Shown one piece after another: positions 54,319 through 63,342 of a stretch of 64,000 nucleotides of DNA. Position 1 is the stretch's first letter, and every line of letters begins with the position of its first letter. This DNA is from Chitinophaga filiformis (lineage in GTDB: Bacteria > Bacteroidota > Bacteroidia > Chitinophagales > Chitinophagaceae), in contig NZ_JAKIRP010000015.1 of assembly GCF_021646545.1 (NCBI RefSeq), positions 1-64,000 of the forward strand. The letters are read 5' to 3'. The notes below the pieces were generated by a model. It was not told where the DNA came from, did not search any database, and worked only from the letters and a program-made list of their open reading frames with translations. The translations under genes and the position numbers were made by a program.

Positions 54319-55164
54319 ATGCCAAAGATGAACGCAATGAAACCATATCCACGTTTAATGTTATGGGTAATGGCCGCAACCATATACAGTTGTGCGCCTA
54401 AACCTTATGCAACGACCAACAAGGTATACCGTCAGCAGGCAAAACAATATGCCAGTACGCTGAGAGTGGAACCTGCACCGGTACCTGCAAACGGCGCTCC
54501 CACAGCAGCGAACTGGATCGGCACGACGAATTTTAATATGCGGAAGCCTAACTATGTTATCATCCATCATACAGCACAGGGCTCCTGCGATTCTACTTTC
54601 CGCACCTTCACCCTGCCCCGTACACAGGTAAGCGCACATTATGTGATCTGTGGCGACGGGACGATCAATCATATGCTGAACGACTATCTGCGTGCCTGGC
54701 ATGCCGGCTTGTCCAAATGGGGGAATGTAACCGATATGAACTCCTGCTCCATCGGAATTGAGCTGGATAATAACGGTCTCGTTCCATTTCAGCCGCAGCA
54801 GATCAATAGCCTGCTGGTGTTGCTGGATTCCCTGAAACACCGGTACAACATTCCGGCGGCCAATTTCATTGGCCATGGAGATATTGCGCCCAGCCGTAAG
54901 GTAGATCCCAGCGTTTATTTCCCCTGGCAGCAGCTGGCGGAAAAAGGCTTTGGCCTATGGTATGGAGATACTTCAAAGATCATCCTGCCGGTAGATTTCA
55001 GTAGTAAACAGGCGCTGCGTATTGTTGGATATGACACCCGGGATACGGCAGCTGCTATAAAGGCCTTCAAAAGGCATTTTATTCCTGCTGATTCCACCAC
55101 CGGTGTTGATTTGAATGAAGGGGAGAAGAAGATACTCTTCAGTCTCATGGAACAAAGTGAATAA
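54319..55164 (+). CDS. N-acetylmuramoyl-L-alanine amidase (AmpD/amidase_2 type), lipoprotein
   Basis: The 281-residue protein has an N-terminal lipobox (ATIYSC, Cys25 from the first ATG). A zinc amidase domain (about residues 70-215) has the zinc ligands in IIHHTAQG, FIGHGDIAPSRKVDP (His and Asp) and the neighbouring AHYVICGDG. It cuts the amide bond between muramic acid and the stem peptide of peptidoglycan. ATGs at 54319, 54328 and 54337 are all possible starts; the last leaves a shorter signal. The secreted protein at 55182 follows after 17 bp. Confidence 0.92.
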   Translation: MPKMNAMKPYPRLMLWVMAATIYSCAPKPYATTNKVYRQQAKQYASTLRVEPAPVPANGAPTAANWIGTTNFNMRKPNYVIIHHTAQGSCDSTFRTFTLPRTQVSAHYVICGDGTINHMLNDYLRAWHAGLSKWGNVTDMNSCSIGIELDNNGLVPFQPQQINSLLVLLDSLKHRYNIPAANFIGHGDIAPSRKVDPSVYFPWQQLAEKGFGLWYGDTSKIILPVDFSSKQALRIVGYDTRDTAAAIKAFKRHFIPADSTTGVDLNEGEKKILFSLMEQSE

Positions 55165-55181
55165 CCGTTTTAATTAATGTT

Positions 55182-55937
55182 ATGCGATCCTTGTCTCTTA
55201 GCCTCTGCTGTCTTTTATGTATACTCATCTCTCCTGTATTTGCCCAGAAAGGGGAGTGGTATACATTTACCAACGGGAACACACCGGTTTGTTATCTGAA
55301 GATCGATGATCATGAACTGATTGTAGGGAATACCGCCACTCCGTCCCGGCAGGTAAAGTTAGCAGGGGCACCCGGCAAGGGGAGCGGTGGGGAAGAACGG
55401 CTGGAAGTGAGGCGGGTCTTTGATAATGGCAGGATGTATACCATACACCTGTCGGATGATAACGTCTATTTCTGCACTACATTCCAGTATTTTAAGCACC
55501 AGGATTCCCTCGTGATGTTCTGTGCAGACGGTGTAGACAATGGATACAGGACGATGCAGGAAGCATTGGCTGCCATTAAAAAAGATACGGGTTCCCATTT
55601 CAGCATCACACTCTATAAAAAGGAGCAGCTGGATGCGCTGAAGAGAAAACCATCTATTACAAAGGCTACGGAAGAAGAGTTCAGCGCTGGTCTGGAACAG
55701 TTTACGCGAAAAATGGACCAGTTCTGGCAGTACCGGGGATACGGCAGGTATGAGCCTTATTATTCCTGGATGAACCTGATATATGGTAATGCCTTCGCGG
55801 ACGCATTCCGTGATAAATTCAATCCCATAACCCTGGACGCGAAGAATCTGAAAGACCCCATATCGAAGTACAGCACGAATCCGGCTGTGAAAAAACAGCT
55901 TGAGGACGCAGGTTTATTGCCTGCGGGCGATCACTAG
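55182..55937 (+). CDS. secreted protein of unknown function
   Basis: The 251-residue protein has a clear signal peptide (about residues 1-21, cleavage after VFA). The mature part begins QKGEWYTFTNGN and has alternating beta-type stretches, a helical middle part and the ending KKQLEDAGLLPAGDH. No family was recognised. It is probably cotranscribed with the amidase gene 17 bp upstream, which suggests a cell-envelope role. Confidence 0.72.
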   Translation: MRSLSLSLCCLLCILISPVFAQKGEWYTFTNGNTPVCYLKIDDHELIVGNTATPSRQVKLAGAPGKGSGGEERLEVRRVFDNGRMYTIHLSDDNVYFCTTFQYFKHQDSLVMFCADGVDNGYRTMQEALAAIKKDTGSHFSITLYKKEQLDALKRKPSITKATEEEFSAGLEQFTRKMDQFWQYRGYGRYEPYYSWMNLIYGNAFADAFRDKFNPITLDAKNLKDPISKYSTNPAVKKQLEDAGLLPAGDH

Positions 55938-56010
55938 GTACTTATTTCTCCTCTTACTGATAGTATTTAAACAGAAAAGAATATTATTCAGCCTATTAAG
56001 TCTACTTGTT

Positions 56011-56040
56011 TTGTAGATTACTAAATGTATGTTAATTTTG
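56011..56040 (+). promoter_or_regulatory. Bacteroidota-type promoter of susC/susD
   Basis: TTG (56011-56013, within TTTTG), exactly 19 bases, then TAATTTTG (56033-56040): a full match to the TTG/TAnnTTTG consensus. Transcription would start near 56047 and give a leader of about 270 nt before the SusC ATG at 56320. That leader (56041-56319) holds no credible gene. Confidence 0.75.
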
Positions 56041-56319
56041 GCGCTGTAATTAAACGCCAAACATTAAATGCTCATAGCCTATATGTTCAACAGGGGTACA
56101 GCAGCAGAAGTCTGTAGTAAATCAGCCGAAACCATGTCCTGGTGTTGTACCGGCATGCATTGTTCTTCTTACATGTGCATGTAAAGCCAGCTTTCAGATA
56201 ATTAAATAAATACATCACCAACTAATCGTCGTTGCTGCAGGTCGTTGCCTGGCAGATGGAATTTTTTTGTCCCGACAGATCAGGAAACCATTCTTAAAAC
56301 ATTCTGTAAATCTGATACA

Positions 56320-59300
56320 ATGATCAAACAATTAAAAACAACAGCTGGTATACTGCTGTTCGTGTTACTGGGCCTGCAATGGGCACAGGCGCAGGATAAC
56401 AAGGTATCCGGTGTTGTGACTTCCCGCTCCGATGCGCAGCGTATTCCAGGCGCGGTCGTTTCTATCAAGGGAACGAACCGTGGTACAAACACAGATGCCG
56501 ATGGTAAGTTCTCTATCACGGCCAAACCGACTGACACACTTCATTTCTCTTTCATAGGTTATAATCCGGTAGATCAGGTAGTAGGTACAAGTAAGGTGAT
56601 CAACATTGCGCTGGAAAGTGCAGAGAGCCGCCTGAACGAAGTAGTGGTAACCGCGCTGGGCATCTCCAGGGAAAAACGTTCCCTCGGTTATGCCGTACAG
56701 GAGCTGAAGTCGAAAGACATTGCAGAAGCCAAAGAGACCAACATCGTAAACGCACTGGCAGGTAAACTGGCTGGCGTGACTGTTACTAACAGTCAGGGTA
56801 ACCTGGGGTCTTCCCGTATCATTATCCGTGGTGAAACTTCCATCGCTGGTAATAACCAGCCACTGTTCGTCGTGGATGGCGTGCCGGTAGATAACAGCCA
56901 GCTGGGTATTGGTACCGGCCGAGACTTTGCTAATGCCATCTCCGATCTGAACCCGGACGATATCGAATCGCTGAACGTTCTGAAAGGTCCTAACGCGGCC
57001 GCATTGTACGGTTCACGTGCAGCAGCAGGTGTACTGGTTATTAAGACTAAAACAGGCAAGACCGCGAAGGGCATGGGTGTAACCCTGAATTCCGGTGCTA
57101 CACTGGAAAGTGTACTGGTACTACCAACTTTCCAGAATGTATTTGGTCAGGGTACAGGTGGAAAGTTCTCTTATGTAGATGGTAAAGGTGGTGGATTGAA
57201 TGATGGTGTAGATGAAAGCTGGGGACCAGAAATGGATGGCCGTCTCATTCCACAGTTCTTCTCTAATGGTCAGCCTGCGCCATTCGTACCGCATCCTAAC
57301 AACGTAAGGGACTTTTATGAAACAGGTTATACGCTGAACAACGGTGTTTCTGTTGGTGGCAGTAATGAGAAACTGGATTACAGGTTTTCCTTTAATAATA
57401 CCAAACAGACAGGTATCCTGCCTAATACAGGGATTAGCCGTAACTCATTTACGCTGAACAGCACTTACCGTCTTACGCCGAAATTAACGATCAGCACTTT
57501 TGCCAATTACACTAAAGGTGGTGCTGACAACCTGCCCGGTGTGGATGGGCGTCGTGGTAACAGTGTGACCTTACAGTTTATCTGGTTTGGTCGCCAGGTA
57601 GATACCCGTCTGCTACGCAACTACAAGAATGCGGATGGTACAGACTATAACTGGAACCATAGCTACTACAGCAATCCATACTGGATCCAGCATGAAAATA
57701 CTGTAGGGCAGGCACGTAACCGTTTCTTCGGAAATGCCCGTATCTCTTATGAGATCACCAACTGGCTCTCGGCTAACCTGCGTGTGGGTACAGATACTTA
57801 TAATGACAAGCGTAAGTATAAAATAGCTTTCTATACAAATGGTACGCCTTTCGGTTCTTATACTGAAGACAACTATGTGGTATCAGAAACGAATATTGAG
57901 TTTACGCTGAATGCAAAGAAAAAACTGAACAGCGATTTCTCTATTGATGGATTGATCGGCGCTAATGAGCGTACTAACCAGTTCGAACAGAACTATCAGC
58001 AGGCGCCAAGGCTTGCGGTGAAAGATGTATACACGCTGAACAACTCAAGAGATCCCCTGGTTTCTACCAGCTATTTCACCAGGCTGAGGGTTTACAGTGC
58101 GTTCGCGTCAGCACAACTGAGCTTCCGCGATTGGGCATTCGTCAACGTCACTGCGCGTAACGACCGCTCGTCTACCTTGCCTGCCGAGAACAACTCTTAC
58201 TTCTATCCTTCAGTGAATGCGAGCGTTGTGTTGAGTGATGCATTGGATATCAAGAGCCCTGTATTGTCCCTGCTGAAGATCAGAGGTGGATGGGCACAGG
58301 TGGGTAAAGATGCGGATCCTTATCAATTGGTTAATACTTATCCTTTCAGCCAGCCATTCAACGGCAATCCTTTGCTGACTGTGAATGATAAATTCCTGAA
58401 GAAAGATCTGAAACCGGAGATCACCCGGGCAACGGAAGTGGGTGTGGAAGCAAGTTTCCTCAATGACCGTATCCGTACAGACATTACCTATTATACTTCC
58501 AGCAGTTATAACCAGATATTGCTGGCTGACGTAAGTGCTACTACCGGTTATCTGAAAAAACTGCTGAATGCAGGTAAGATCAACAACAAAGGTGTAGAAG
58601 TAACACTGGGCGCTACGCCGGTATCAACCAAATCAGGTTTCCGCTGGGACGTGAACTTCAACTATGCAAAGAATGTGAGCAAGGTGATAGAGCTGGATAA
58701 GGAAGGTTTGTTGAATGACTATATACTGGGTAGTTCCGGCAACATGCAGGTATTGGCCAGCAAAGGCAAACGTTATGGTGCATTATATGGTACAGCGTAC
58801 AGACGTGATGCACAAGGTCAGATCATCGTTGGTCAGGATGCGACCGGCAAGTCGACTGGTCTGCCACAGGTAGACGCTAACAAAAAAGTACTGGGTTACT
58901 ATACACCAAAATGGACAGGTAGTGTGAATAACAACTTCTCCTTTAAGGGCATTACACTGGGCTTCCTGATCGATACAAGACAGGGCGGTCAGATCTGGTC
59001 AGGTACTAACGCTACCGGTATTTCCACCGGTGTGCTGGAATCAACATTGCCGGGTCGTAATGAACAATTAGGTGGTTTGCCATATTACTACGCGGATAAT
59101 ATTACCAAAAACGGTGCAACCAGGTTGGCGAGCCACGATGCAACAGCGCCAAAAGGAGAGACGGTGTATCATGATGGTATGATCTTCAATGGTGTAACAG
59201 CGGATGGTAAGAAAAATGAACAGATAGTATCTGCACAGCAATATTATAAATCTGCTTATGGTAGCACTATTAATGAAAGCAGTGTATTTGATGCATCTTT

Positions 59301-59535
59301 CATTAAGCTGCGCGAAGTAAGATTAGGATATACACTGCCACAGGAGCTGACCCACAAATGGGGAATGCAGGCGGTAAGCCTGACGGTTACGGCGAGAAAC
59401 CTCTGGTACATCGACAAGAAGGCGCCTAACATTGATCCGGAAACAGCGTTCAACACCGGCAACGGCCAGGGACTTGAAACCTTACAGATCCCGACAGTAC
59501 GCAGCATGGGTGTCAATCTGCGCGTATCCTTTTAA
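56320..59535 (+). CDS. SusC/RagA-family TonB-dependent outer-membrane transporter
   Basis: The 1071-residue protein has a signal peptide (about residues 1-24, WAQAQ), a carboxypeptidase-regulatory-like domain (about 26-105), a TonB box/plug (about 108-260, LNEVVVTALGISREKRSLGYA and QPLFVVDGVPVDN) and a 22-strand-type barrel ending VNLRVSF. It imports oligosaccharides or peptides with SusD and TonB energy. The ATG at 56320 was chosen because the signal peptide begins there; the frame is open from 56245. No anti-sigma or hybrid two-component regulator lies beside it, so its substrate and control are unclear. Confidence 0.95.
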   Translation: MIKQLKTTAGILLFVLLGLQWAQAQDNKVSGVVTSRSDAQRIPGAVVSIKGTNRGTNTDADGKFSITAKPTDTLHFSFIGYNPVDQVVGTSKVINIALESAESRLNEVVVTALGISREKRSLGYAVQELKSKDIAEAKETNIVNALAGKLAGVTVTNSQGNLGSSRIIIRGETSIAGNNQPLFVVDGVPVDNSQLGIGTGRDFANAISDLNPDDIESLNVLKGPNAAALYGSRAAAGVLVIKTKTGKTAKGMGVTLNSGATLESVLVLPTFQNVFGQGTGGKFSYVDGKGGGLNDGVDESWGPEMDGRLIPQFFSNGQPAPFVPHPNNVRDFYETGYTLNNGVSVGGSNEKLDYRFSFNNTKQTGILPNTGISRNSFTLNSTYRLTPKLTISTFANYTKGGADNLPGVDGRRGNSVTLQFIWFGRQVDTRLLRNYKNADGTDYNWNHSYYSNPYWIQHENTVGQARNRFFGNARISYEITNWLSANLRVGTDTYNDKRKYKIAFYTNGTPFGSYTEDNYVVSETNIEFTLNAKKKLNSDFSIDGLIGANERTNQFEQNYQQAPRLAVKDVYTLNNSRDPLVSTSYFTRLRVYSAFASAQLSFRDWAFVNVTARNDRSSTLPAENNSYFYPSVNASVVLSDALDIKSPVLSLLKIRGGWAQVGKDADPYQLVNTYPFSQPFNGNPLLTVNDKFLKKDLKPEITRATEVGVEASFLNDRIRTDITYYTSSSYNQILLADVSATTGYLKKLLNAGKINNKGVEVTLGATPVSTKSGFRWDVNFNYAKNVSKVIELDKEGLLNDYILGSSGNMQVLASKGKRYGALYGTAYRRDAQGQIIVGQDATGKSTGLPQVDANKKVLGYYTPKWTGSVNNNFSFKGITLGFLIDTRQGGQIWSGTNATGISTGVLESTLPGRNEQLGGLPYYYADNITKNGATRLASHDATAPKGETVYHDGMIFNGVTADGKKNEQIVSAQQYYKSAYGSTINESSVFDASFIKLREVRLGYTLPQELTHKWGMQAVSLTVTARNLWYIDKKAPNIDPETAFNTGNGQGLETLQIPTVRSMGVNLRVSF

Positions 59536-60989
59536 TGAACACAGTAAAAGCAGTAATCATGAAATTAGCTAAATATATATTAGGTCTTGGCGTTGTAGCG
59601 GCTTTGCTGAGCAGTTGCACAAAACAGCTGGAAGACATCAATAAGAACCCGAATGAATCGGAGACGGTGGAGCCAGACTACCTGTTGAGTAATGGCATCA
59701 AAGCGAATGCAGATACTTATTGGGGAACTGATGCCACCATGGAAACCAGTCTGCTCTATGTACAATACTGGGCGAAGATCCAATACCCTGATCCGGACAG
59801 GTACATTCCTGCTTCCACCAATATCCAGACAGTATGGAACAACTTTTATGCGCAGGGCATAGCAGATTTTACAAAGCTGGTACAGCTGGGCGATACGCTG
59901 CATAACCCAAATTATAAAGCAGTAGGTCTTATCATGCGTTCCTGGATCTTCCAGGTGCTGACGGACCTGTATGGCGACGTGCCTTACAAACAAGCCGCGC
60001 AGATAGAGCAATACCTTACACCTGAATATGATGCACAACGTGATGTTTATTTAGGTCTGCTGGCTGAACTGAAGACAGCAGTGGAATTGATCAACACAAC
60101 GGGTAATCCGATAGCAGGTGATCTTATATACAGCGGAAGTATGGCAAAGTGGAAGAAGTTCGCCAATTCCCTGCGTCTGCGTATCGCATTGCGTATTTCA
60201 GACCAGGAGTTCGATGCAGCGAAAGCTGTGTTTGACGAAATCGGCGCTGACGATAATAATCTGATCATTGACAACAGTGATAATGCGAAGCTGACCTATC
60301 AGCCATCTCCTTATCAGAATCCGGTGGCGAGGAACAGGGAAACCCGTAACGACTACAGGATCAGTAAGAGTATGGTAGACAAGCTGAATGAGCTCAATGA
60401 TCCCCGTCTGACTATTTACGCAGCACCAGCAAGAGATACCAATAAGATCATTGGTGTGACCAACGGTTTGACCGCCGATTCAGCTTCACGTCTTGGTTTT
60501 AACAAGACTTCTGATGTAGGCGCGGTATTCACCGCTACATTGGCGCCAGCAGTATTTTTCAATGCAGCAGAGTTGTGGTTCATCAAAGCAGAAGCTGCAC
60601 AGCGGGGTTTACTGTCCGGCAATGCCGCCACCCTGTATGCACAGGCTGTGACCACTGCCATGAAGCAATATAATGTGAGTGATGTTAGTATCGCAGCCTA
60701 TCTGGCACAGCCTTCTGTGATCTATGATCAGGCTAATTTCAAAAAATCTATCGGTGAGCAGAAGTGGCTGGCCCTCTTCAGCGAAGGACTGGAAGGTTTT
60801 GCGGAATGGCGCAGACTGGATTATCCGAAGTTACCACCGGCTTATACCGGGGTATTGGGTGGTAAGATACCTTTGAGATTAACGTATCCATCTTCCGAGC
60901 AGGCATTGAACGGAGTTAACTATAAGGCGGCAGTAGCCAACCAGGGTGCTGACCAGCTGACTACCCGTTTATGGTTTGACAAGGAATAA
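59535..60989 (+). CDS. SusD/RagB-like outer-membrane lipoprotein (SusD-like_2 type)
   Basis: The 484-residue protein has a lipobox (ALLSSC, Cys28 from the first ATG) and then KQLEDINKNPNESETVEPDYL, the typical start of the SusD-like_2 group. The TPR-like helices and the late GLEGFAEWRRLDYPKLPP motif are as in the family. It binds the nutrient at the cell surface and closes the SusC barrel. The ATG at 59535 overlaps the SusC stop (TAATG), indicating translational coupling; an in-frame ATG at 59559 is an alternative start. No enzyme gene follows, so this is a minimal SusCD pair. Confidence 0.94.
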   Translation: MNTVKAVIMKLAKYILGLGVVAALLSSCTKQLEDINKNPNESETVEPDYLLSNGIKANADTYWGTDATMETSLLYVQYWAKIQYPDPDRYIPASTNIQTVWNNFYAQGIADFTKLVQLGDTLHNPNYKAVGLIMRSWIFQVLTDLYGDVPYKQAAQIEQYLTPEYDAQRDVYLGLLAELKTAVELINTTGNPIAGDLIYSGSMAKWKKFANSLRLRIALRISDQEFDAAKAVFDEIGADDNNLIIDNSDNAKLTYQPSPYQNPVARNRETRNDYRISKSMVDKLNELNDPRLTIYAAPARDTNKIIGVTNGLTADSASRLGFNKTSDVGAVFTATLAPAVFFNAAELWFIKAEAAQRGLLSGNAATLYAQAVTTAMKQYNVSDVSIAAYLAQPSVIYDQANFKKSIGEQKWLALFSEGLEGFAEWRRLDYPKLPPAYTGVLGGKIPLRLTYPSSEQALNGVNYKAAVANQGADQLTTRLWFDKE

Positions 60990-61123
60990 CATATAGGCGG
61001 GGACAGTTTTCCCGCTTGCGTAAATGAATTTCCGTTTTTGCTTTACAGATTGATGCGGGATTGTGCAGTTTTGTAATATCAGATACACACTTGTTCAATT
61101 TGTAATAGTAAAAAGTGATGAAT

Positions 61124-61152
61124 TAGGCCCCGGTTTTTGCCGGGGCCTTTAC
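61124..61152 (+). terminator. terminator of the susC-susD operon
   Basis: Stem AGGCCCCGG (61125-61133) with CCGGGGCCT (61140-61148) around a six-base loop, followed by TTTACTTTAT. It lies about 135 bp after the SusD stop. Confidence 0.8.
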
Positions 61153-61223
61153 TTTATAAGCTCTTGTTTGTTCTGTTCTAAGGTGGATATCTCACATCGG
61201 ATGCAGTGAGATTAGTCCGAAGT

Positions 61224-62009
61224 TTACAACACAGGTGTTTTTCCTCCATCTACGCAGAGGTTAGTACCGGTAATATACCCAGCTGCCGGCGTGGCCAGGA
61301 AAGCTGCAGCGGCGGCAATCTCTTTTGGGTCAGCAAAGCGTTTCATTGGTATCTCATTCAGCAGTTCCTCTTCGATGGTAGCTACGACGGTATTGCGTTT
61401 GGCGGCGTTCTGCTCCAGGATGGCCTGCAGGCGGGCGGTATTGGTCGTGCCAGGCAGGACATTGTTCACCGTAATGCCATAAGGCGCCAGTTCGCTCGCC
61501 ATAGTTTTGGCCCAGTTGGCCACAGCTGCACGGATGGTATTGGAGACGCCCAGGTTCCTGAGCGGTGCTTTTACAGATGTTGAAATAATATTAATAATGC
61601 GGCCATAGCCGGCGGCGGTCATGCCGGCTATGACTGCTTGTACAAGTATGTGATTGATGACCAGGTGTTGCTGGAAGGCATCTGTGAATTCGTGAATGTC
61701 AGCCTCCATTACAGGGCCTGTTTTAGGACCGCTGGTATTGTTCACCAGGATATGCACAGTTTTTTGTTCTGTAATATGCTGGATGGTTTGTTCTACCTGC
61801 TGCGTATCCCTGAAGTCGGCTACTTTATAACTGTGTTCCTGTAAATGATCGGTAGCAAGTGTGGTCACAACGGCTTTGAGCGTATCCCTGTTCCTGGCCA
61901 CCAGGATGCATTCGGCACCTAATGCGGCCAGTTCCCTGGCTGTAGCTAATCCTATACCCTGCGTGCTCCCACAGATAACGGCGGTTTTCCCCTTTAACGA
62001 TAGTTCCAT
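61224..62009 (-). CDS. SDR-fold protein lacking the YxxxK active site
   Basis: The 261-residue protein has the nucleotide-binding motif GSTQGIGLA and LVNNTSGPKTG as in ketoreductase-like SDRs. At the catalytic position, where Tyr-x3-Lys is expected after the ISTS serine, it reads GVSNTIRAAV, so both Tyr and Lys are replaced. This agrees with the BKR-like SDR subgroup described as lacking the motif. The C-terminal GYITGTNLCVDGGKTPVL is normal. NAD(P) binding is likely; catalysis by the usual mechanism is not. It lies 79 bp from the membrane acyltransferase gene on the same strand and may be cotranscribed. Confidence 0.88.
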   Translation of the reverse strand: MELSLKGKTAVICGSTQGIGLATARELAALGAECILVARNRDTLKAVVTTLATDHLQEHSYKVADFRDTQQVEQTIQHITEQKTVHILVNNTSGPKTGPVMEADIHEFTDAFQQHLVINHILVQAVIAGMTAAGYGRIINIISTSVKAPLRNLGVSNTIRAAVANWAKTMASELAPYGITVNNVLPGTTNTARLQAILEQNAAKRNTVVATIEEELLNEIPMKRFADPKEIAAAAAFLATPAAGYITGTNLCVDGGKTPVL

Positions 62010-62088
62010 ACTAATAGATAACTAATTATTACACAATGATCTGCAAAAGCCGTTGTCGCATTATTCAGCTAAGATAGGATATCCTGAT

Positions 62089-63219
62089 CTAAACACGTAT
62101 GTATATACGCTTTTTATCAAGTATTTTGCCAACTGACCAGCAAAGCAGCATAAATACCAGGGCGAACAGTAAGGAGCCTGCTTTGCCGGGAAGTATAGCC
62201 TGGAATATGTAAGTGTTGATCCATCGGTGTACACTTATATTGCCTGCCTGGAAGAAGTAGAGGAAAATAACCAGCACTTCAGACAGTAAATAGAGGAACA
62301 GCGGGTTCTTGCCAAAAACGGTGAAGAAACCTGTCCAGCGCTCCTGTTTTTTATGGTCGATCACATAGATCAGTACCGCGAGGATCAAGAGGTCTATTCC
62401 TACGGTATATAGCACGTAAGAGCTGGTCCAGAGCTTTTTGTTGATCGGGAACACGGTACTCCATACCAAAGCCACCAGTATCAGCAGGCCGCCCATCTGC
62501 AACAGTCGCTTACGGCCCACCGCTGTCTTACCATATTCCTGGATAAACAGGCCGGTGTAATAACCTGCAATGACATTTACAATGGCCGGAAGCGTGCTTA
62601 GCAGTCCTTCGGGATCGAATGCAATACCTTCACCATGATACAGGTGACTGTCGCCCAGTACCAGTTTGTCAAACAATATCGCTGCATTGCCGGTCAGACT
62701 GTAAGGATCTGCCGGATTGCCGAAGAAATACATAATGGCCCAGTAGCCCAGCAGCAGTAGTGCGCTCACGGCCCATACCGCCTTTTTAGGCAGGTAGTGG
62801 ATCAGCAGGGAGGCAAAGCAGTAACAAAGGGCGATACGTTGCAGTACACCGAGGATACGGGTGTCTGAAATGGGTATAAATTCCAGGCCGTTAGCGGTAT
62901 GGCGTACAAAGGGCAGCCAGTACATCAGGTAACCCAGCAGGAAAATAAGGATGGTGCGGCGGAAGATCTTTGCCAGCACAGTTTTGTTGTCCAGCTCTGC
63001 AAATTTCCGCATACTGAAGCTCATCGCATTTCCCACAGCAAAAAGAAAGGAAGGGAATACCATGTCGGTCGGTGTGCAGCCATGCCATTTGGCATGGTTA
63101 AGAATGGAATAGGCCGTGTCCCATCCCGGCGTATTCACAATAATCATAAAACATACGGTCAGTCCCCTGAAAACGTCCAGCGGCAAAAAGCGCTGTGGTG
63201 TAGCTTTGCTCATAGTCAT
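62089..63219 (-). CDS. DUF5009/HGSNAT-like membrane acyltransferase
   Basis: The 376-residue protein has about ten hydrophobic segments. The N-terminal signature RFLPLDVFRGLTVCFMIIVN followed by HAKWHGCTPTDMVFPSFLF is typical of the heparan-alpha-glucosaminide N-acetyltransferase-like (DUF5009/DUF1624) family. These proteins are thought to move acetyl groups across membranes to sugars. A role in modifying amino-sugars in the envelope or during glycan use is possible. The gene is divergent from the LacI regulator that starts 123 bp away. Confidence 0.88.
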   Translation of the reverse strand: MTMSKATPQRFLPLDVFRGLTVCFMIIVNTPGWDTAYSILNHAKWHGCTPTDMVFPSFLFAVGNAMSFSMRKFAELDNKTVLAKIFRRTILIFLLGYLMYWLPFVRHTANGLEFIPISDTRILGVLQRIALCYCFASLLIHYLPKKAVWAVSALLLLGYWAIMYFFGNPADPYSLTGNAAILFDKLVLGDSHLYHGEGIAFDPEGLLSTLPAIVNVIAGYYTGLFIQEYGKTAVGRKRLLQMGGLLILVALVWSTVFPINKKLWTSSYVLYTVGIDLLILAVLIYVIDHKKQERWTGFFTVFGKNPLFLYLLSEVLVIFLYFFQAGNISVHRWINTYIFQAILPGKAGSLLFALVFMLLCWSVGKILDKKRIYIRV

Positions 63220-63342
63220 AGTTAGTTACCTGGAAAATAGAAATTGGTTGCCTATAAATATAATACAACCATTTTACTACGCATAGCCAGAAATTTTAGC
63301 GTATCCGGAATGATTTTTTTACTTTAGTGGTAAAGCTACCCC

